Shown: piece by piece, positions 41,390 to 50,639 of the stretch
Numbering within the stretch: position 1 is the stretch's first letter
Layout of the letters: each line of letters opens with the position of its first letter
Assembly (NCBI RefSeq): GCF_900106775.1
Contig: NZ_FNNQ01000011.1
Span: 62,001 to 126,000, forward strand
Origin: Marininema mesophilum
GTDB lineage: Bacteria > Bacillota > Bacilli > Thermoactinomycetales > DSM-45169
Length of the DNA stretch: 64,000 nt
Direction: 5' to 3'
Program-made: the position numbers and the translations under genes
The notes under the pieces: generated by a model
Seen by the model: the letters and a program-made list of their open reading frames with translations, nothing else
Told to the model about the DNA's origin: nothing
Database searches by the model: none

Positions 41390-43543
41390 GTGGAGAGTAA
41401 CCGGATGGAACGAGGATCGCTTCCTTCTCGTTCTCGAGGGAAAAACCGTTCTACCGCTCGCTCTTTCGGATCACGTAGCGATCGCCGAGGAAAATTTGGC
41501 AGGGGAAGATCAAGACGTTCAACATCTGGCGGCGGAAACGGCGGTAATCAGAAGTGGTTCCGCTTTTTCAATAAAAAATGGATTTTACTAGTATTGTTAA
41601 CCAGCGTCCTACTCGCAATTGGTGGATTTTATGCGATATTTTTTGCTGGTAAGACCTATTCAATCAGACAAGCGGTAGATGCAATGGCAGTTTCGTCATC
41701 CATCTATGACGAAAATAATAAACCGGTTGTCCAATTGGGTGGTGCGAATCGGGAATATGTGAAACTGAAGGATATTAAGTCACCCGAATTGGCAAAAGCC
41801 TTTGTTGCTGTGGAAGATGAGCGGTTTAGAGAGCATAATGGTGTGGATTTTCGCGGCTTAGGGCGTGCGGTGGTACGAAATATCATATCCTTCGGTAAAG
41901 GAGAAGGGGCGAGTACGATTACCATGCAGGTATCGCGTAATATCGTACTTAAAGATTCAGAGAAAACCTATTCTCGTAAACTCAGTGAGATGGCTGTTGC
42001 CATGTCGTTGGAACGCGAAGACTCTAAGGATACAATCCTAGAAAAATACCTCAACTATATCGAATTAGGCAATGATGTCCGTGGGGTCAAGATGGCTGCT
42101 AAGATTTATTTTGGTAAGGATATCACGGAACAGAAGCTGAAGCCCCAGGAAATTGCGTTGTTAGCAGGGCTACCAAAAGCGCCTTACGGCTATAATCCTT
42201 ATGTTAATAAAGAGGAAGCCTTGAATCGGCGTAACACCGTCTTAAATAAGATGGCTGAACATACGCCAGGCGGACAAATCATTACTAAAGCCGAAGCGGA
42301 AAAAGCGAAGAAGACAAGCCTAGGCGTTAATAAAAAATATCTCAAACGCGGGCAATATGCAGCCTATCGTGATTATGTGTTGAGCGAAATCAAAGAACGT
42401 TATAGCAGTATCGCAGGTGATCCTGTGAAACTGAAAGATTTTGTTAATGGTGGATACAAGATTAAAACATCATTTAATCCCAAAGCTCAATTGGCCGCCG
42501 AGAGAGCTCTAAAAAAGGATAGTTACTTTAAGAATAAAAAGGGTCAGGTAGATAAAAAGTTAGACTCGGGTCTCACCCTGATGAATTGGCGAAATGGAGA
42601 AGTAGTGGCGGTTGGTGGAGGACGTAACTATGTTACTGGAAACTTGTCTCGTGCTACTCTGAAGGTCCCACCGGGGTCCGTAATCAAACCGATTACGGTC
42701 TATGCTCCAGCAGTGAAAGATTATAATTTCAATGAATATACGACTAGTTTTGGTAAGGTTCCGATGCAAGAGCTGGTCTCCAAGTCCCTCAATACGCCAA
42801 CCGTTAGGTTATTAAATTATTATGTAACAGTAAGTGCTGCTGCTAACTATGCAGAAAAAGCTGGGATTAAGCTTGATAAGAAAGATAAAAGAAGTTATAC
42901 AGCCCTTGGCCTGGGTGATTTCATCCCGGGGACGAGTACACTGGAGATGGCGCAAGCATACTCGGCTTTGGCTAACAATGGGAACAACACGGAAGCGCAT
43001 GCTGTCGTTAAGATCATCAACCGAGATGGGAAAGTTGTCAAACCTGATAAGCCAATCGCCAAGAGTAAACAAGTCTATGATCCGAAGACAGCGTATTATA
43101 TGACACGAATGCTGAAAAAAGCTGTACAGCCATATGTATGGCTGGATGATGAGCGACCTGTTGCAGGGAAGACAGCTACGACGATACCGAATGCATCATG
43201 GTTTGTTGGCTATAGCACCGATTACGTAGCTGCGGTAAACGTCTTTAAGGATGGTGATACACCTACGGATCTTCGTGTTGGTGATTTTGCAACTTCGATT
43301 TGGAAAGATGTAATGACCGTTGCAGAGGAAGGAAAACCGATTACTGATTTCAAACGACCACCAGGTGTTAAGGAGCCGTTACCTCCATTTGAGCCGTGGA
43401 AAGATAATGAACAATCCCCGAGAGGAGATCAAGACGACGATACGCATCCCCCTGGTAGATCCTTTGGTGGAGATTCCCAACCCCAGGGAGGGGGTATTCC
43501 TGGGCAACAACAAGGATATCAGGGTGATCAAACCCGGCCGTAG
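41390..43543 (+). CDS. Class A penicillin-binding protein
   Basis: Bifunctional peptidoglycan synthase of 717 aa. A basic, Gly/Ser-rich cytosolic tail (residues 1-60) precedes a membrane anchor (63-85). The GT51 domain has VEDERFREHNGVDFRGLGRA (Glu142), GASTITMQVSRN and LNYIELG. The transpeptidase domain has Ser430-x-x-Lys433 (GSVIKP), Ser466-Leu-Asn468, and GKTATT in place of the usual KTGT: residue 596 is Ala. The C-terminus is a Pro/Gly/Gln-rich tail. GTG 41390 has AGGGGGT upstream. Confidence 0.93.
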   Translation: MESNRMERGSLPSRSRGKNRSTARSFGSRSDRRGKFGRGRSRRSTSGGGNGGNQKWFRFFNKKWILLVLLTSVLLAIGGFYAIFFAGKTYSIRQAVDAMAVSSSIYDENNKPVVQLGGANREYVKLKDIKSPELAKAFVAVEDERFREHNGVDFRGLGRAVVRNIISFGKGEGASTITMQVSRNIVLKDSEKTYSRKLSEMAVAMSLEREDSKDTILEKYLNYIELGNDVRGVKMAAKIYFGKDITEQKLKPQEIALLAGLPKAPYGYNPYVNKEEALNRRNTVLNKMAEHTPGGQIITKAEAEKAKKTSLGVNKKYLKRGQYAAYRDYVLSEIKERYSSIAGDPVKLKDFVNGGYKIKTSFNPKAQLAAERALKKDSYFKNKKGQVDKKLDSGLTLMNWRNGEVVAVGGGRNYVTGNLSRATLKVPPGSVIKPITVYAPAVKDYNFNEYTTSFGKVPMQELVSKSLNTPTVRLLNYYVTVSAAANYAEKAGIKLDKKDKRSYTALGLGDFIPGTSTLEMAQAYSALANNGNNTEAHAVVKIINRDGKVVKPDKPIAKSKQVYDPKTAYYMTRMLKKAVQPYVWLDDERPVAGKTATTIPNASWFVGYSTDYVAAVNVFKDGDTPTDLRVGDFATSIWKDVMTVAEEGKPITDFKRPPGVKEPLPPFEPWKDNEQSPRGDQDDDTHPPGRSFGGDSQPQGGGIPGQQQGYQGDQTRP

Positions 43544-43885
43544 ATAGGCTCTAAAGCATACAAGAGGTGACCCAAGAGGCTGACATTGATTTAAATACTG
43601 GAATGAAGGAGGATTTGTGTCCTATATAAGGGCATAGATCCTCTTATTGTGTGTTAAATTGGTATTTATTGGTTTTTGTGGAGAATTAAAGTAGGATACG
43701 AGTAATCGAATAGGTATGTAAGTAAAGAAAATGGATGAGTGAAAGAGGGTAGAATCCGATTCATTTGAATCTCAAGGAAGATCACCTCAGGAATAGGAAA
43801 ATTTTGATCTTCCTAGCTAGTAGGAATTAAGTTGGGTAGCGCGGAAGTAAAGGGTATGAAGATATAATATAGAAGGAGATGATTG
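43544..43885. other. Intergenic region
   Basis: No gene seen. GAAGGAGGATTTGTG at 43604-43620 leads only into a six-codon frame. TATAAT at 43863-43868 lies too near the next gene's start to place a promoter with confidence. Confidence 0.4.
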
Positions 43886-44317
43886 ATGATGGCATTAAAA
43901 TTGGTTCCTTATTTGGTGATGGATGGTAATGCGAAGGAGGCTATTCTTTTCTATGAAAAAGCTTTTGGTGCTAACCTCTTGTATCAACAAACCTTTGGAG
44001 AAATGCCAGAGAATCCAGATTTTCCTCCTTTACCCGAGGCAGCTAAAGAACGAGTAGCTCATGCGATGTTAAAAGTCGGCGAAACAGATTTGATGTTTTC
44101 GGATACCTTCCCAGGTCAGCCGCACAAAACGGGAAATCAAGTAACAATCTGTATTTCCTCTGATGATCCGACGAGGTCTAGAGAAATTTTCGAAGCTTTA
44201 CAACAAGATGGCACGGTAAATATGGAACTACAAGAAACACATTTCAGCCCCGCGTATGGGATTGTAGTCGATAAATTCGGAGTCTGCTTCCAAATATACA
44301 CCGAAGGTAAGTCATAA
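43886..44317 (+). CDS. VOC-family (PhnB/YjdN-like) protein
   Basis: A 143-aa protein of the vicinal-oxygen-chelate fold. VPYLVMDGNAKEAILFYEKA and FGA at the N-terminus, HAMLKVGETDLMFSD and the terminal YGIVVDKFGVCFQIYTE match PhnB-like members, which mostly lack a defined activity. GAAGGAGA precedes adjacent ATG codons at 43886 and 43889. It is a single-gene unit followed by a long hairpin. Confidence 0.88.
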   Translation: MMALKLVPYLVMDGNAKEAILFYEKAFGANLLYQQTFGEMPENPDFPPLPEAAKERVAHAMLKVGETDLMFSDTFPGQPHKTGNQVTICISSDDPTRSREIFEALQQDGTVNMELQETHFSPAYGIVVDKFGVCFQIYTEGKS

Positions 44318-44333
44318 TGTTATAGAAAATCCT

Positions 44334-44392
44334 GCCTATAGATAATAACCAGCCCAATCATTTGATGATTGGGCTGGTTATTATCTATAGGC
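44334..44392. terminator. Very long perfect hairpin terminator
   Basis: 27-bp perfect arms (GCCTATAGATAATAACCAGC onward) with a five-base loop lie 16 bases after the VOC gene. This is the longest arm in the window. Confidence 0.75.
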
Positions 44393-45312
44393 ATTTAAAG
44401 GACAAAGACTTTCATTCTTAGTTTCCGCGGTCTTGGCCACTGCGGGGTCGGAAGTACCGCCTTGATCGCTCGCTATATCGGAAAACGACAGATTCAGAAG
44501 GCCCGGCAGACTGCAAAACATCGATTCTTCTAGCAGAAGTGCCAGGCAGTAAAAATCGACCTTAAAATTAGCATATAACGTTACAAAATCATTCTTTTGT
44601 AACGTTATATTTCAAGGGGGATGAAATAATGGATTTCATAACCTTTATTTCTCATTGAAAAAAGTTAACTTAACTTTTGAGATAAATGAGAAATGAAACA
44701 TGCGAGTACGTGAATTAGGCTTCGGTTCATTTTAATGGGCCTTTATATCGCATTTAAAATGGAGATTTTTTTGAACTAGACTCACGAATGTGATTCATTT
44801 TATTTATATTTAAATCTATTCCTTCAAGTGTATGGGGATTAAAAAATCGATTTTTCCTTTATTTATTAATATATTATTCATTTCTTTTTTCGTTTTTGGC
44901 AATGATATCTAATTGTTTACTATGAATCCGTGACTTAATGCTGATACCATTCGAGTCCCTCCTTTCCACATCATTGGATGGATTTCGAACCAACCAATGA
45001 TGTAAAATGGAGTGGAATAGAAAACCGATGAATGGATCATTGTTCGTCTTTCGCAAGTGATTCGACAGTTATCTCGGGGTACCACTGAATAGACTATTAA
45101 CAAAGAATTGCGCTCGAATCAGGTTTGGATCCTAGCGTTGCTGGTTCTACCCTTCTTCTTCTACTCATATGAGTGTTTCAATTTTCCAGTAAAGATAAAT
45201 AATTTTAAATACTACCAATAATTTATTGTTGATTAAAAAAATAAAATTGTATACATTATTCGTATAAAGAGATTGAAAAAAATGGGGTAATCATAAAAGG
45301 AGGATGAAAGTT
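44393..45312. other. Long gene-poor region with possible gene debris
   Basis: No complete gene. A plus-strand open stretch ending at 44533 reads FRGLGHCGVGSTALIARYIG then KRQIQKARQTAKHRFF and stops; it looks coding but I cannot name it. Around 45060-45130 short frames vaguely recall an IS30-type transposase. AAGGGGGATG at 44614 precedes only a nine-codon frame. Confidence 0.4.
44573..44610. repeat. Perfect inverted repeat
   Basis: ATATAACGTTACAAAA and its exact complement flank a six-base spacer. T-rich ends would allow termination, but no gene ends nearby. Confidence 0.6.
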
Positions 45313-45627
45313 TTGATAAATCAAAATGAAAGCGATTACAAAAAGATTGTACGATCTCCCCTTTTTCAAGAATTGTTGCAAAAAAAGAGGAAATTTATCA
45401 TTCCGACTACTATTTTCTTTTTTGTATTTTATTTTTCGCTTCCTGTCCTAACTTCTTATACTACTGTGTTAAATAAATCTGCTATAGGTCCTATTTCATG
45501 GGCCTGGGTGTTTGCATTTGCCCAATTTGCAATGACATGGGGACTGTGTCTCCTATATTCAAGCAAAGCAAAGACGTTTGATACGATTGTGGAACAAATT
45601 AAAAAAGTTGGAGGTGAAGATAAGTGA
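45313..45627 (+). CDS. DUF485 membrane protein, symporter partner
   Basis: About 104 aa with two membrane segments (FIIPTTIFFFVFYFSLPVLT and WVFAFAQFAMTWGLCLLY), the DUF485 architecture. Such proteins are encoded next to ActP/MctC-type carboxylate symporters, as here. AAAGGAGG is nine bases before TTG 45313; the ATG at 45304 touches that site and cannot use it. The stop overlaps the symporter start. Confidence 0.9.
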   Translation: MINQNESDYKKIVRSPLFQELLQKKRKFIIPTTIFFFVFYFSLPVLTSYTTVLNKSAIGPISWAWVFAFAQFAMTWGLCLLYSSKAKTFDTIVEQIKKVGGEDK

Positions 45628-47147
45628 ACTATACAGCTTTTTGGCTATTTTTAGTGATTGTAGCAGCAACCCTTGTTATCACTTTTATCGCAGCTAAAAA
45701 AACCAATACGACGAATGAGTTTTATACCGCAGGAGGTGGTCTAACAGGTTGGCAAAACGGATTAGCAATTGCTGGGGATTATATGTCGGCCGCATCGTTT
45801 TTAGGAATTGCAGGGATGATTGCACTAACAGGATTTGATGGCTTTTTTTATAGTATAGGTTTCTTGGTTGCATATTTGGTGGTTTTGTATTTGGTTGCTG
45901 AACCATTGCGTAATCTTGGTAAATATACGATGGCTGATGTGATTACTTCCCGGTTTAAAAATAAAAATATTCGTAGTGTTGTTGCTTTGAATTCTATAAC
46001 TATTTCTATTTTTTATATGATTGCACAGTTAGTAGGAGCTGGTGCGTTAATTAAATTGCTATTGGGTCTAGACTATACTACCTCTGTTCTCATTGTTGGC
46101 GTCTTGATGACCATCTATGTGGTGTTTGGTGGAATGATGGCGACGAGCTGGGTTCAAATTATTAAAGCAGTTTTGCTACTTGCTGGTACCTTTTTAATCT
46201 CCATTATGGTATTTGCCAAGTTTGATTTTAGCATTACAAATATGTTCCAGCATATGAAAGAAGCAACTCCACTTGGCGAAGCTTTCTTAAATCCAGGTAA
46301 TAAATTTAAAGATGGATTGGATAATCTTTCGCTTAATTTGGGTCTTGTTTTGGGAACGGCTGGTCTGCCTCATATCTTGATCCGCTTTTTCACAGTGAAA
46401 GATGCACGAACTGCTCGCAAATCAGTAGTCAATGCTACCTGGATTATTGGTATTTTCTATATTATGACGATCTTTTTGGGTTTTGGTGCAGCTGCTTTTG
46501 TAGGAACGGATGTGATTGAAGAAGCAAACAATGCAGGGAACATGGCCGCGCCTTTGCTAGCAAAAGCATTAGGTGGAGATTTCTTATTTGCCTTTATTTC
46601 CGCAGTAGCTTTTGCAACGATTTTGGCCGTTGTGGCTGGATTGGTCTTATCTGCTGCTTCCGCGTTTGCTCATGATTTTTATAGTCATATCATCCGAAAA
46701 GGGGAAGCATCCGAAAGGGAACAAATGAATGCTGCAAAATGGGCATCCGTCGGCGTGTCGATTATTTCAATTATATTGGCATTGTTTGCACAAGAGCTAA
46801 ATGTTGCTTTTCTGGTTGGTTTGGCATTCGCGGTAGCAGCTAGCGCTAACTTGCCAGTCATTTTGTTTACGGTATTGTGGCGACGTTTTAATACAACTGG
46901 TGCAATCGCAAGTATGTTGGTGGGGCTTTTTAGTTCTTTGATTCTAGTGGCAATCAGCCCTAATGTATGGAGTCCAGAAGCAGGCAAAGCGATTTTAGTG
47001 GGTAATCCACTGATCAGCTTAACGAATCCTGGCATCATTTCTATACCACTTGGTTTCTTGGCGGCATATTTGGGAACTATTTTATCGAAATCCAAAGACG
47101 AGGATAACTACGATGAGGTTCTGGTTAAGTCGCAGCTTGGGAAGTAA
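45624..47147 (+). CDS. Solute:sodium symporter (ActP-like carboxylate symporter)
   Basis: A 507-aa SSS-family transporter with about 13 membrane segments. FYTAGGGLTGWQNGLAIAGD, YMSAASFLGIAGM, YTMADVITSRF and the HILIRFFTVKDARTARKSV region are typical of acetate/pyruvate/short carboxylate symporters. GTG 45624 has GGAGGTGA upstream and overlaps the DUF485 stop. Together they form a two-gene operon with a terminator at 47171-47216. The substrate is inferred from family only. Confidence 0.92.
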   Translation: MNYTAFWLFLVIVAATLVITFIAAKKTNTTNEFYTAGGGLTGWQNGLAIAGDYMSAASFLGIAGMIALTGFDGFFYSIGFLVAYLVVLYLVAEPLRNLGKYTMADVITSRFKNKNIRSVVALNSITISIFYMIAQLVGAGALIKLLLGLDYTTSVLIVGVLMTIYVVFGGMMATSWVQIIKAVLLLAGTFLISIMVFAKFDFSITNMFQHMKEATPLGEAFLNPGNKFKDGLDNLSLNLGLVLGTAGLPHILIRFFTVKDARTARKSVVNATWIIGIFYIMTIFLGFGAAAFVGTDVIEEANNAGNMAAPLLAKALGGDFLFAFISAVAFATILAVVAGLVLSAASAFAHDFYSHIIRKGEASEREQMNAAKWASVGVSIISIILALFAQELNVAFLVGLAFAVAASANLPVILFTVLWRRFNTTGAIASMLVGLFSSLILVAISPNVWSPEAGKAILVGNPLISLTNPGIISIPLGFLAAYLGTILSKSKDEDNYDEVLVKSQLGK

Positions 47148-47170
47148 CTGCTTGTATTGATTTGATTTTC

Positions 47171-47216
47171 AAAAGAGAGTGTGGAAACCAAGCATATTAT
47201 CTCCACACTCTCTTTT
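47171..47216. terminator. Bidirectional terminator
   Basis: AAAAGAGAGTGTGGA pairs with TCCACACTCTCTTTT across 16 bases, with T-runs on both strands, between the convergent symporter and DUF4097 genes. Confidence 0.88.
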
Positions 47217-47261
47217 ATTTAACTATTTTTAATGTAAGTAACGGGGTATTAGTCTGTATTC

Positions 47262-48125
47262 TCATTTTTTCAGTGAGATGTCGCCGTTGTCGGTTTGAAT
47301 CGTCAAAGTAGAACCCTGTCCATCCGATTTTTCTTTTCCGATGATTCCCTTCACTTGACTCTCCGCGAAATCATCCTTCAGATTCTTTCCGCCAGTTATG
47401 GGGTAATCGGTCTGAATGTCTCCAAAATCGGTCTGAAAATCCACCTTTAAAGAAGTTGGCTTCCTTGGTGTACGGATACTAACATCGCCGAAATCCGATT
47501 TAATTCGGTTATTCCCCTTGAAACCGTTAGTGGACGTCAGCTTAACATCACCATTGTTCGTTATTACATCCAACGGAGCATCGATTCTCTGAAGGGAGAT
47601 GTCGCCGAAATCTGACTTCGCGTTCAGCTGGTTGCCCTTATATCCATTCAGATTAATGTCTCCATTGTTCGCTTCCACCGTCAACTCTTTCGCCGACAGT
47701 TTTTGATCGACATCAATACTAGAATCCGTTTTAAAGGTCAGGGATTGATATTGTTTTTCTGGAAGGTACATATCGAGTTGCAGAGGTTTCATCCCGTTAT
47801 AAATAAAACCGAATTGAACAAAGGGGATCATCTCCTTTTGTCTTACATCGACTCTGACTAATCCGTTCGTTTTTGACGTTTGAAGGTCTACATTACTTCC
47901 AATATATCTTTTCCCCGACAGTTTCATCTGAACTTGATCCTTGGTGCTCGGATGGATGTTCACATCGACCAAATCCCCTTCTACAGCCAGTTGATCTACG
48001 TTTTGAGCATTCACGGATTTTTTGATATTCACATCTTGACGTCCGTTCCCCGTCATTATTAAGACCACCACCCCGACCAATCCAACTACTATTAATGATA
48101 GGGCAAGTTTCACAAGTTTACTCAT
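47262..48125 (-). CDS. DUF4097 (LiaG-like) membrane-anchored beta-repeat protein
   Basis: A 287-aa protein with an N-terminal membrane segment (LALSLIVVGLVGVVVLIM) and a repetitive beta-solenoid of GDI/GDV units (NGDINLNGYKG, FGDISLQRID, NGDVKLTS, FGDVSIRTP, FGDIQTDYP, NGDISLKK), the DUF4097 pattern. It is the third gene of a PadR-DUF1700-DUF4097 operon, with start and stop overlapping its neighbour by eight bases. Such operons respond to envelope stress in several Firmicutes; the role here is inferred. Confidence 0.88.
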   Translation of the reverse strand: MSKLVKLALSLIVVGLVGVVVLIMTGNGRQDVNIKKSVNAQNVDQLAVEGDLVDVNIHPSTKDQVQMKLSGKRYIGSNVDLQTSKTNGLVRVDVRQKEMIPFVQFGFIYNGMKPLQLDMYLPEKQYQSLTFKTDSSIDVDQKLSAKELTVEANNGDINLNGYKGNQLNAKSDFGDISLQRIDAPLDVITNNGDVKLTSTNGFKGNNRIKSDFGDVSIRTPRKPTSLKVDFQTDFGDIQTDYPITGGKNLKDDFAESQVKGIIGKEKSDGQGSTLTIQTDNGDISLKK

Positions 48126-48678
48126 GTTTATCCCCCCCTTTGATGATGTTCAGATTGGACTTTAGATATCGGACGAACCATTTAACATACGCACGAGAAA
48201 ATCGAATAGTCCCCAATCCCAGCAATATGCCTAGACCGGTAGCAATCAAACCAGTGAATAGGTTAAATAAAAACTCCATTAAACTGTTCACTGTCAGCAG
48301 GGATCCGACGACAAACAAGGGGGTGAGCGACAGAACAAAAGAGGATACATACAGAGAAAAAATCAGGGCGATAACAGCAATCATTGGGCCGATAACTACT
48401 AGATTAAAAAATCCAAGCCCCAGGAAGATGAATGCCGCACGGAACAGACTGACAATAGACTGATTTTCCTGCGCCCGTTCCAGATGGTAGTCCGCCATCA
48501 GTTCTCTGGCAAGTTTCTTGGGGTTTCCCAGTGACCGGGCAATCTCCCCCTCCGTTCTTTCGTTATGAAACCCGTGTTGGAAGTGCTCTTCATAGTCGGA
48601 CAGGATTTCTTGTCTGTCTTTTTCAGGAAGCTTTCGCAAGTGTGAGCGAAGTATCTTCAGAAACTCATCCTTCATCAT
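48118..48678 (-). CDS. DUF1700 (HAAS-domain) membrane protein
   Basis: A 186-aa protein. The N-terminal HAAS signalling domain (KLPEKDRQEILSDYEEHFQH, EIARSLGNPKKLARELMADY) is followed by three or four membrane segments. HAAS proteins are usually paired with PadR regulators. GGAGGGG precedes ATG 48678, which overlaps the padR end by 14 bases. Probably transmits an envelope signal to the regulator; this is inference. Confidence 0.88.
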   Translation of the reverse strand: MMKDEFLKILRSHLRKLPEKDRQEILSDYEEHFQHGFHNERTEGEIARSLGNPKKLARELMADYHLERAQENQSIVSLFRAAFIFLGLGFFNLVVIGPMIAVIALIFSLYVSSFVLSLTPLFVVGSLLTVNSLMEFLFNLFTGLIATGLGILLGLGTIRFSRAYVKWFVRYLKSNLNIIKGGDKHE

Positions 48679-48994
48679 GACCCAGCCCCTCCTTGATCAA
48701 TTGATCGACTCCTTTGTTGAATGTCTCCCACTCCCCGATCAATTCCTTGGCATACCGCTTCCCTTCTTCTGTCAGCTGATAATACTTTCGCGGCGGCCCT
48801 TCCTTGGATTCAGATAGGTAAGTGGTGAAATATCCATCTTTGGTCAAGCGTCGCAATATGGGATAGATCGTTCCCTCAGCAATCAGGAATTTTTGCGAGA
48901 TCTGATCGACTAACTCATACCCATACCGATCCTTTTTCAGCGTCAGAACCAACACACACAATGTGAGAACGCCTTTTTTAAATTGCACATTCAC
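48665..48994 (-). CDS. PadR-family transcriptional regulator
   Basis: A 109-aa regulator of the short PadR type. The winged helix reads KKGVLTLCVLVLTLKKDRYG, YELVDQI, AEGTIYPILRRLTKDGYFTT and GPPRKYYQLTEEG. GTG 48994 is preceded by GGAAGGGG. It begins the three-gene operon. A 25-base sequence 20 bases upstream of its start recurs upstream of the next hydrolase gene and is a candidate binding site. Confidence 0.92.
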   Translation of the reverse strand: MNVQFKKGVLTLCVLVLTLKKDRYGYELVDQISQKFLIAEGTIYPILRRLTKDGYFTTYLSESKEGPPRKYYQLTEEGKRYAKELIGEWETFNKGVDQLIKEGLGHDEG

Positions 48995-49014
48995 AGGATG
49001 ACCCCTTCCTGCAG

Positions 49015-49039
49015 AAGGTATTAGATATTAACAGGTACT
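49015..49039 (-). promoter_or_regulatory. Candidate PadR operator, padR copy
   Basis: AAGGTATTAGATATTAACAG followed by GTACT. It matches 23 of 25 bases at 50309-50333. Both copies lie just upstream of minus-strand operons. Confidence 0.55.
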
Positions 49040-49079
49040 AACCTGAGGTAAAACATTTTGCGTGGAGTGAAGATAGGAT

Positions 49080-50225
49080 CTACTTTTTATTGATAGTTCT
49101 CTCCAAAATCCAACTTGATATCGTATTTAAGACGGATGGTGAAATCGTTTCCTTAATGGTTTCATATTCCGCTGGCGACCCGGTCTTAGCAGTTTGGAAT
49201 AGATGATTGAGCCTAGGAAATTTAACGATCGTGTAATCTTTATTACCTGCATCTTCTAAAGCTTCGGCCATAGCCGGCAGATTTTGTTTGGATGAGACTT
49301 GTAAATCAAGCCCACCATTAATTGCTAAAACGGGAACTTTAACTTGCTTTAATGTAGCTTCGGGGTCATAGGGAAGAAAATTGCGACCCCAAGCTGAGTT
49401 AAAGTCCTTAACTTCTTCATAGGAAGTTACTACTCCATAGGCTTTATATTTCCTTTTTTGAGCTTCTGATAATTCACCCAGGTTTTTAGTGAGCATTTTT
49501 TTTAATTTTGTGCGTGCTTTTTCTTCACTCTCTTCCTTTTTTAATATTTTGGACATTAATTTAAAGGTTTTTAGGTTTTTTTTGATGAGTTCTTCAGGCG
49601 CTCCCTGAGCGCGCGTTGTCAACTCTACTTGTTCAAGTATAACTTCTTTAACAGGTGCAGCTGGTCCGGCCATTGATGCAATAAAGGCGACATCATCTGT
49701 ATTTTTTGCTACGATAGGAGCAATCATTGCCCCTTCACTATGACCAATTAGTCCGATTTGGTTTGAATTGATATCTTTCAACGTTTTTAAATAGTTTACA
49801 CCTGCTTGAGCATCACTGGCAAAATCGTTCGTTGTCGCTGTATCAAACTTTCCCCTCCCCGTCGATTCACCGACACCACGCTTATCTACACGCAACACCG
49901 CAATACCTTTTTGCGCCAAATGTTTTGCTAACACTTTAAATGGCTTGTGAGGACCTAATGTTTCGTCACGATCCATGGGTCCGGACCCTGCAATAAGGAG
50001 AACGGCCGGGACTGGACCTGATGATTTTTGCGGCAAGGTTAATGTTCCTGCCAAGGTGACACCAGCAGCTTTATTTTTATATTTCACTTCTCTTTCTTTA
50101 TATCCCACTTCTTTTTCTTGGGTGGGGGATTTGGCTTCTGACTGTTGATTACCTACCATTAAAATAGAACCCATGATGAAAATGATAGACAGTGCTGTAA
50201 TAACGATCTTTATTTTAGAACTCAT
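49080..50225 (-). CDS. Exported alpha/beta hydrolase
   Basis: A 381-aa hydrolase with an N-terminal signal/anchor (IVITALSIIFIMGSILMVG). The core has LLIAGSGPMDRDET (oxyanion region), VLRVDKRGVGEST, the nucleophile elbow GHSEGA, the acid in NGGLDLQV and the histidine in RLNHLFQ. It resembles the YitV/BAAT-like and EstD-like esterases. It ends 41 bases from the putative padR operator and has its own copy of that sequence about 85 bases upstream, so it is likely a PadR target. Confidence 0.88.
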   Translation of the reverse strand: MSSKIKIVITALSIIFIMGSILMVGNQQSEAKSPTQEKEVGYKEREVKYKNKAAGVTLAGTLTLPQKSSGPVPAVLLIAGSGPMDRDETLGPHKPFKVLAKHLAQKGIAVLRVDKRGVGESTGRGKFDTATTNDFASDAQAGVNYLKTLKDINSNQIGLIGHSEGAMIAPIVAKNTDDVAFIASMAGPAAPVKEVILEQVELTTRAQGAPEELIKKNLKTFKLMSKILKKEESEEKARTKLKKMLTKNLGELSEAQKRKYKAYGVVTSYEEVKDFNSAWGRNFLPYDPEATLKQVKVPVLAINGGLDLQVSSKQNLPAMAEALEDAGNKDYTIVKFPRLNHLFQTAKTGSPAEYETIKETISPSVLNTISSWILERTINKK

Positions 50226-50308
50226 AGCCTTAATCTCCTTTCTTTTATGACACTCACTTAACTAGTTGCACTTTATGTCACAAACTCAAATCAGGCACTC
50301 CTTTCTAT

Positions 50309-50333
50309 AAGGTATTAAACATTAACAGGTACT
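50309..50333 (-). promoter_or_regulatory. Candidate PadR operator, hydrolase copy
   Basis: AAGGTATTAAACATTAACAG followed by GTACT. Related sequence (GAGGTA.AAAACATT) continues on its far side, as at the padR copy. Confidence 0.55.
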
Positions 50334-50419
50334 GTATACTGACTTGAAGGTAACACGAGGTACAAAACATTGCAATGGGGAAAAATAAGGAAAATTATGC
50401 CGCCGTTTGTCTAATAAAC

Positions 50420-50464
50420 GAAAAAATGACTTGAGTCCATATCGGATTCTCAAGTCATTTTTTC
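50420..50464. terminator. Bidirectional terminator-like hairpin
   Basis: GAAAAAATGACTTGAG pairs perfectly with CTCAAGTCATTTTTTC across 13 bases. Confidence 0.75.
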
Positions 50465-50639
50465 ATTATATGATATTCTGAATTCTGTTTCATCGGACTT
50501 CTTTTGGACAGCCAGTCATATTGCTTTGTTAGGATAGGGTTCTAATTCTTCTGGTATCTGTAACCTCCATAAGCGAATCGGAAACATAGACTAGTGAAGA
50601 TTCCAAATGTGAAGGGGTTGAAATCTCCGCCATAAAGCA

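Larger units (their letters stand above)
50226..50639. other. Intergenic region upstream of the hydrolase
   Basis: Holds the second operator-like copy and a terminator (50420-50464). No gene seen. Confidence 0.45.

Noticed and set aside
44430..44470. GGAAGTACCGCC resembled the conserved core of a T-box leader.
   Set aside because: The full TGGTACCGCG core, the specifier stem and a downstream synthetase or amino acid gene are all missing.
44614..44660. Nine-codon ORF behind an AAGGGGGATG site, considered as a type I toxin.
   Set aside because: Too short, lacks a membrane helix, and no antisense RNA promoter is evident.
45050..45135. Short plus-strand frames (RLSQVIRQLSRGTTE, TINKELRSNQ) recalling an IS30 transposase N-terminus.
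   Set aside because: The resemblance needs two frames and covers too few residues; no inverted repeats or further domain follow.
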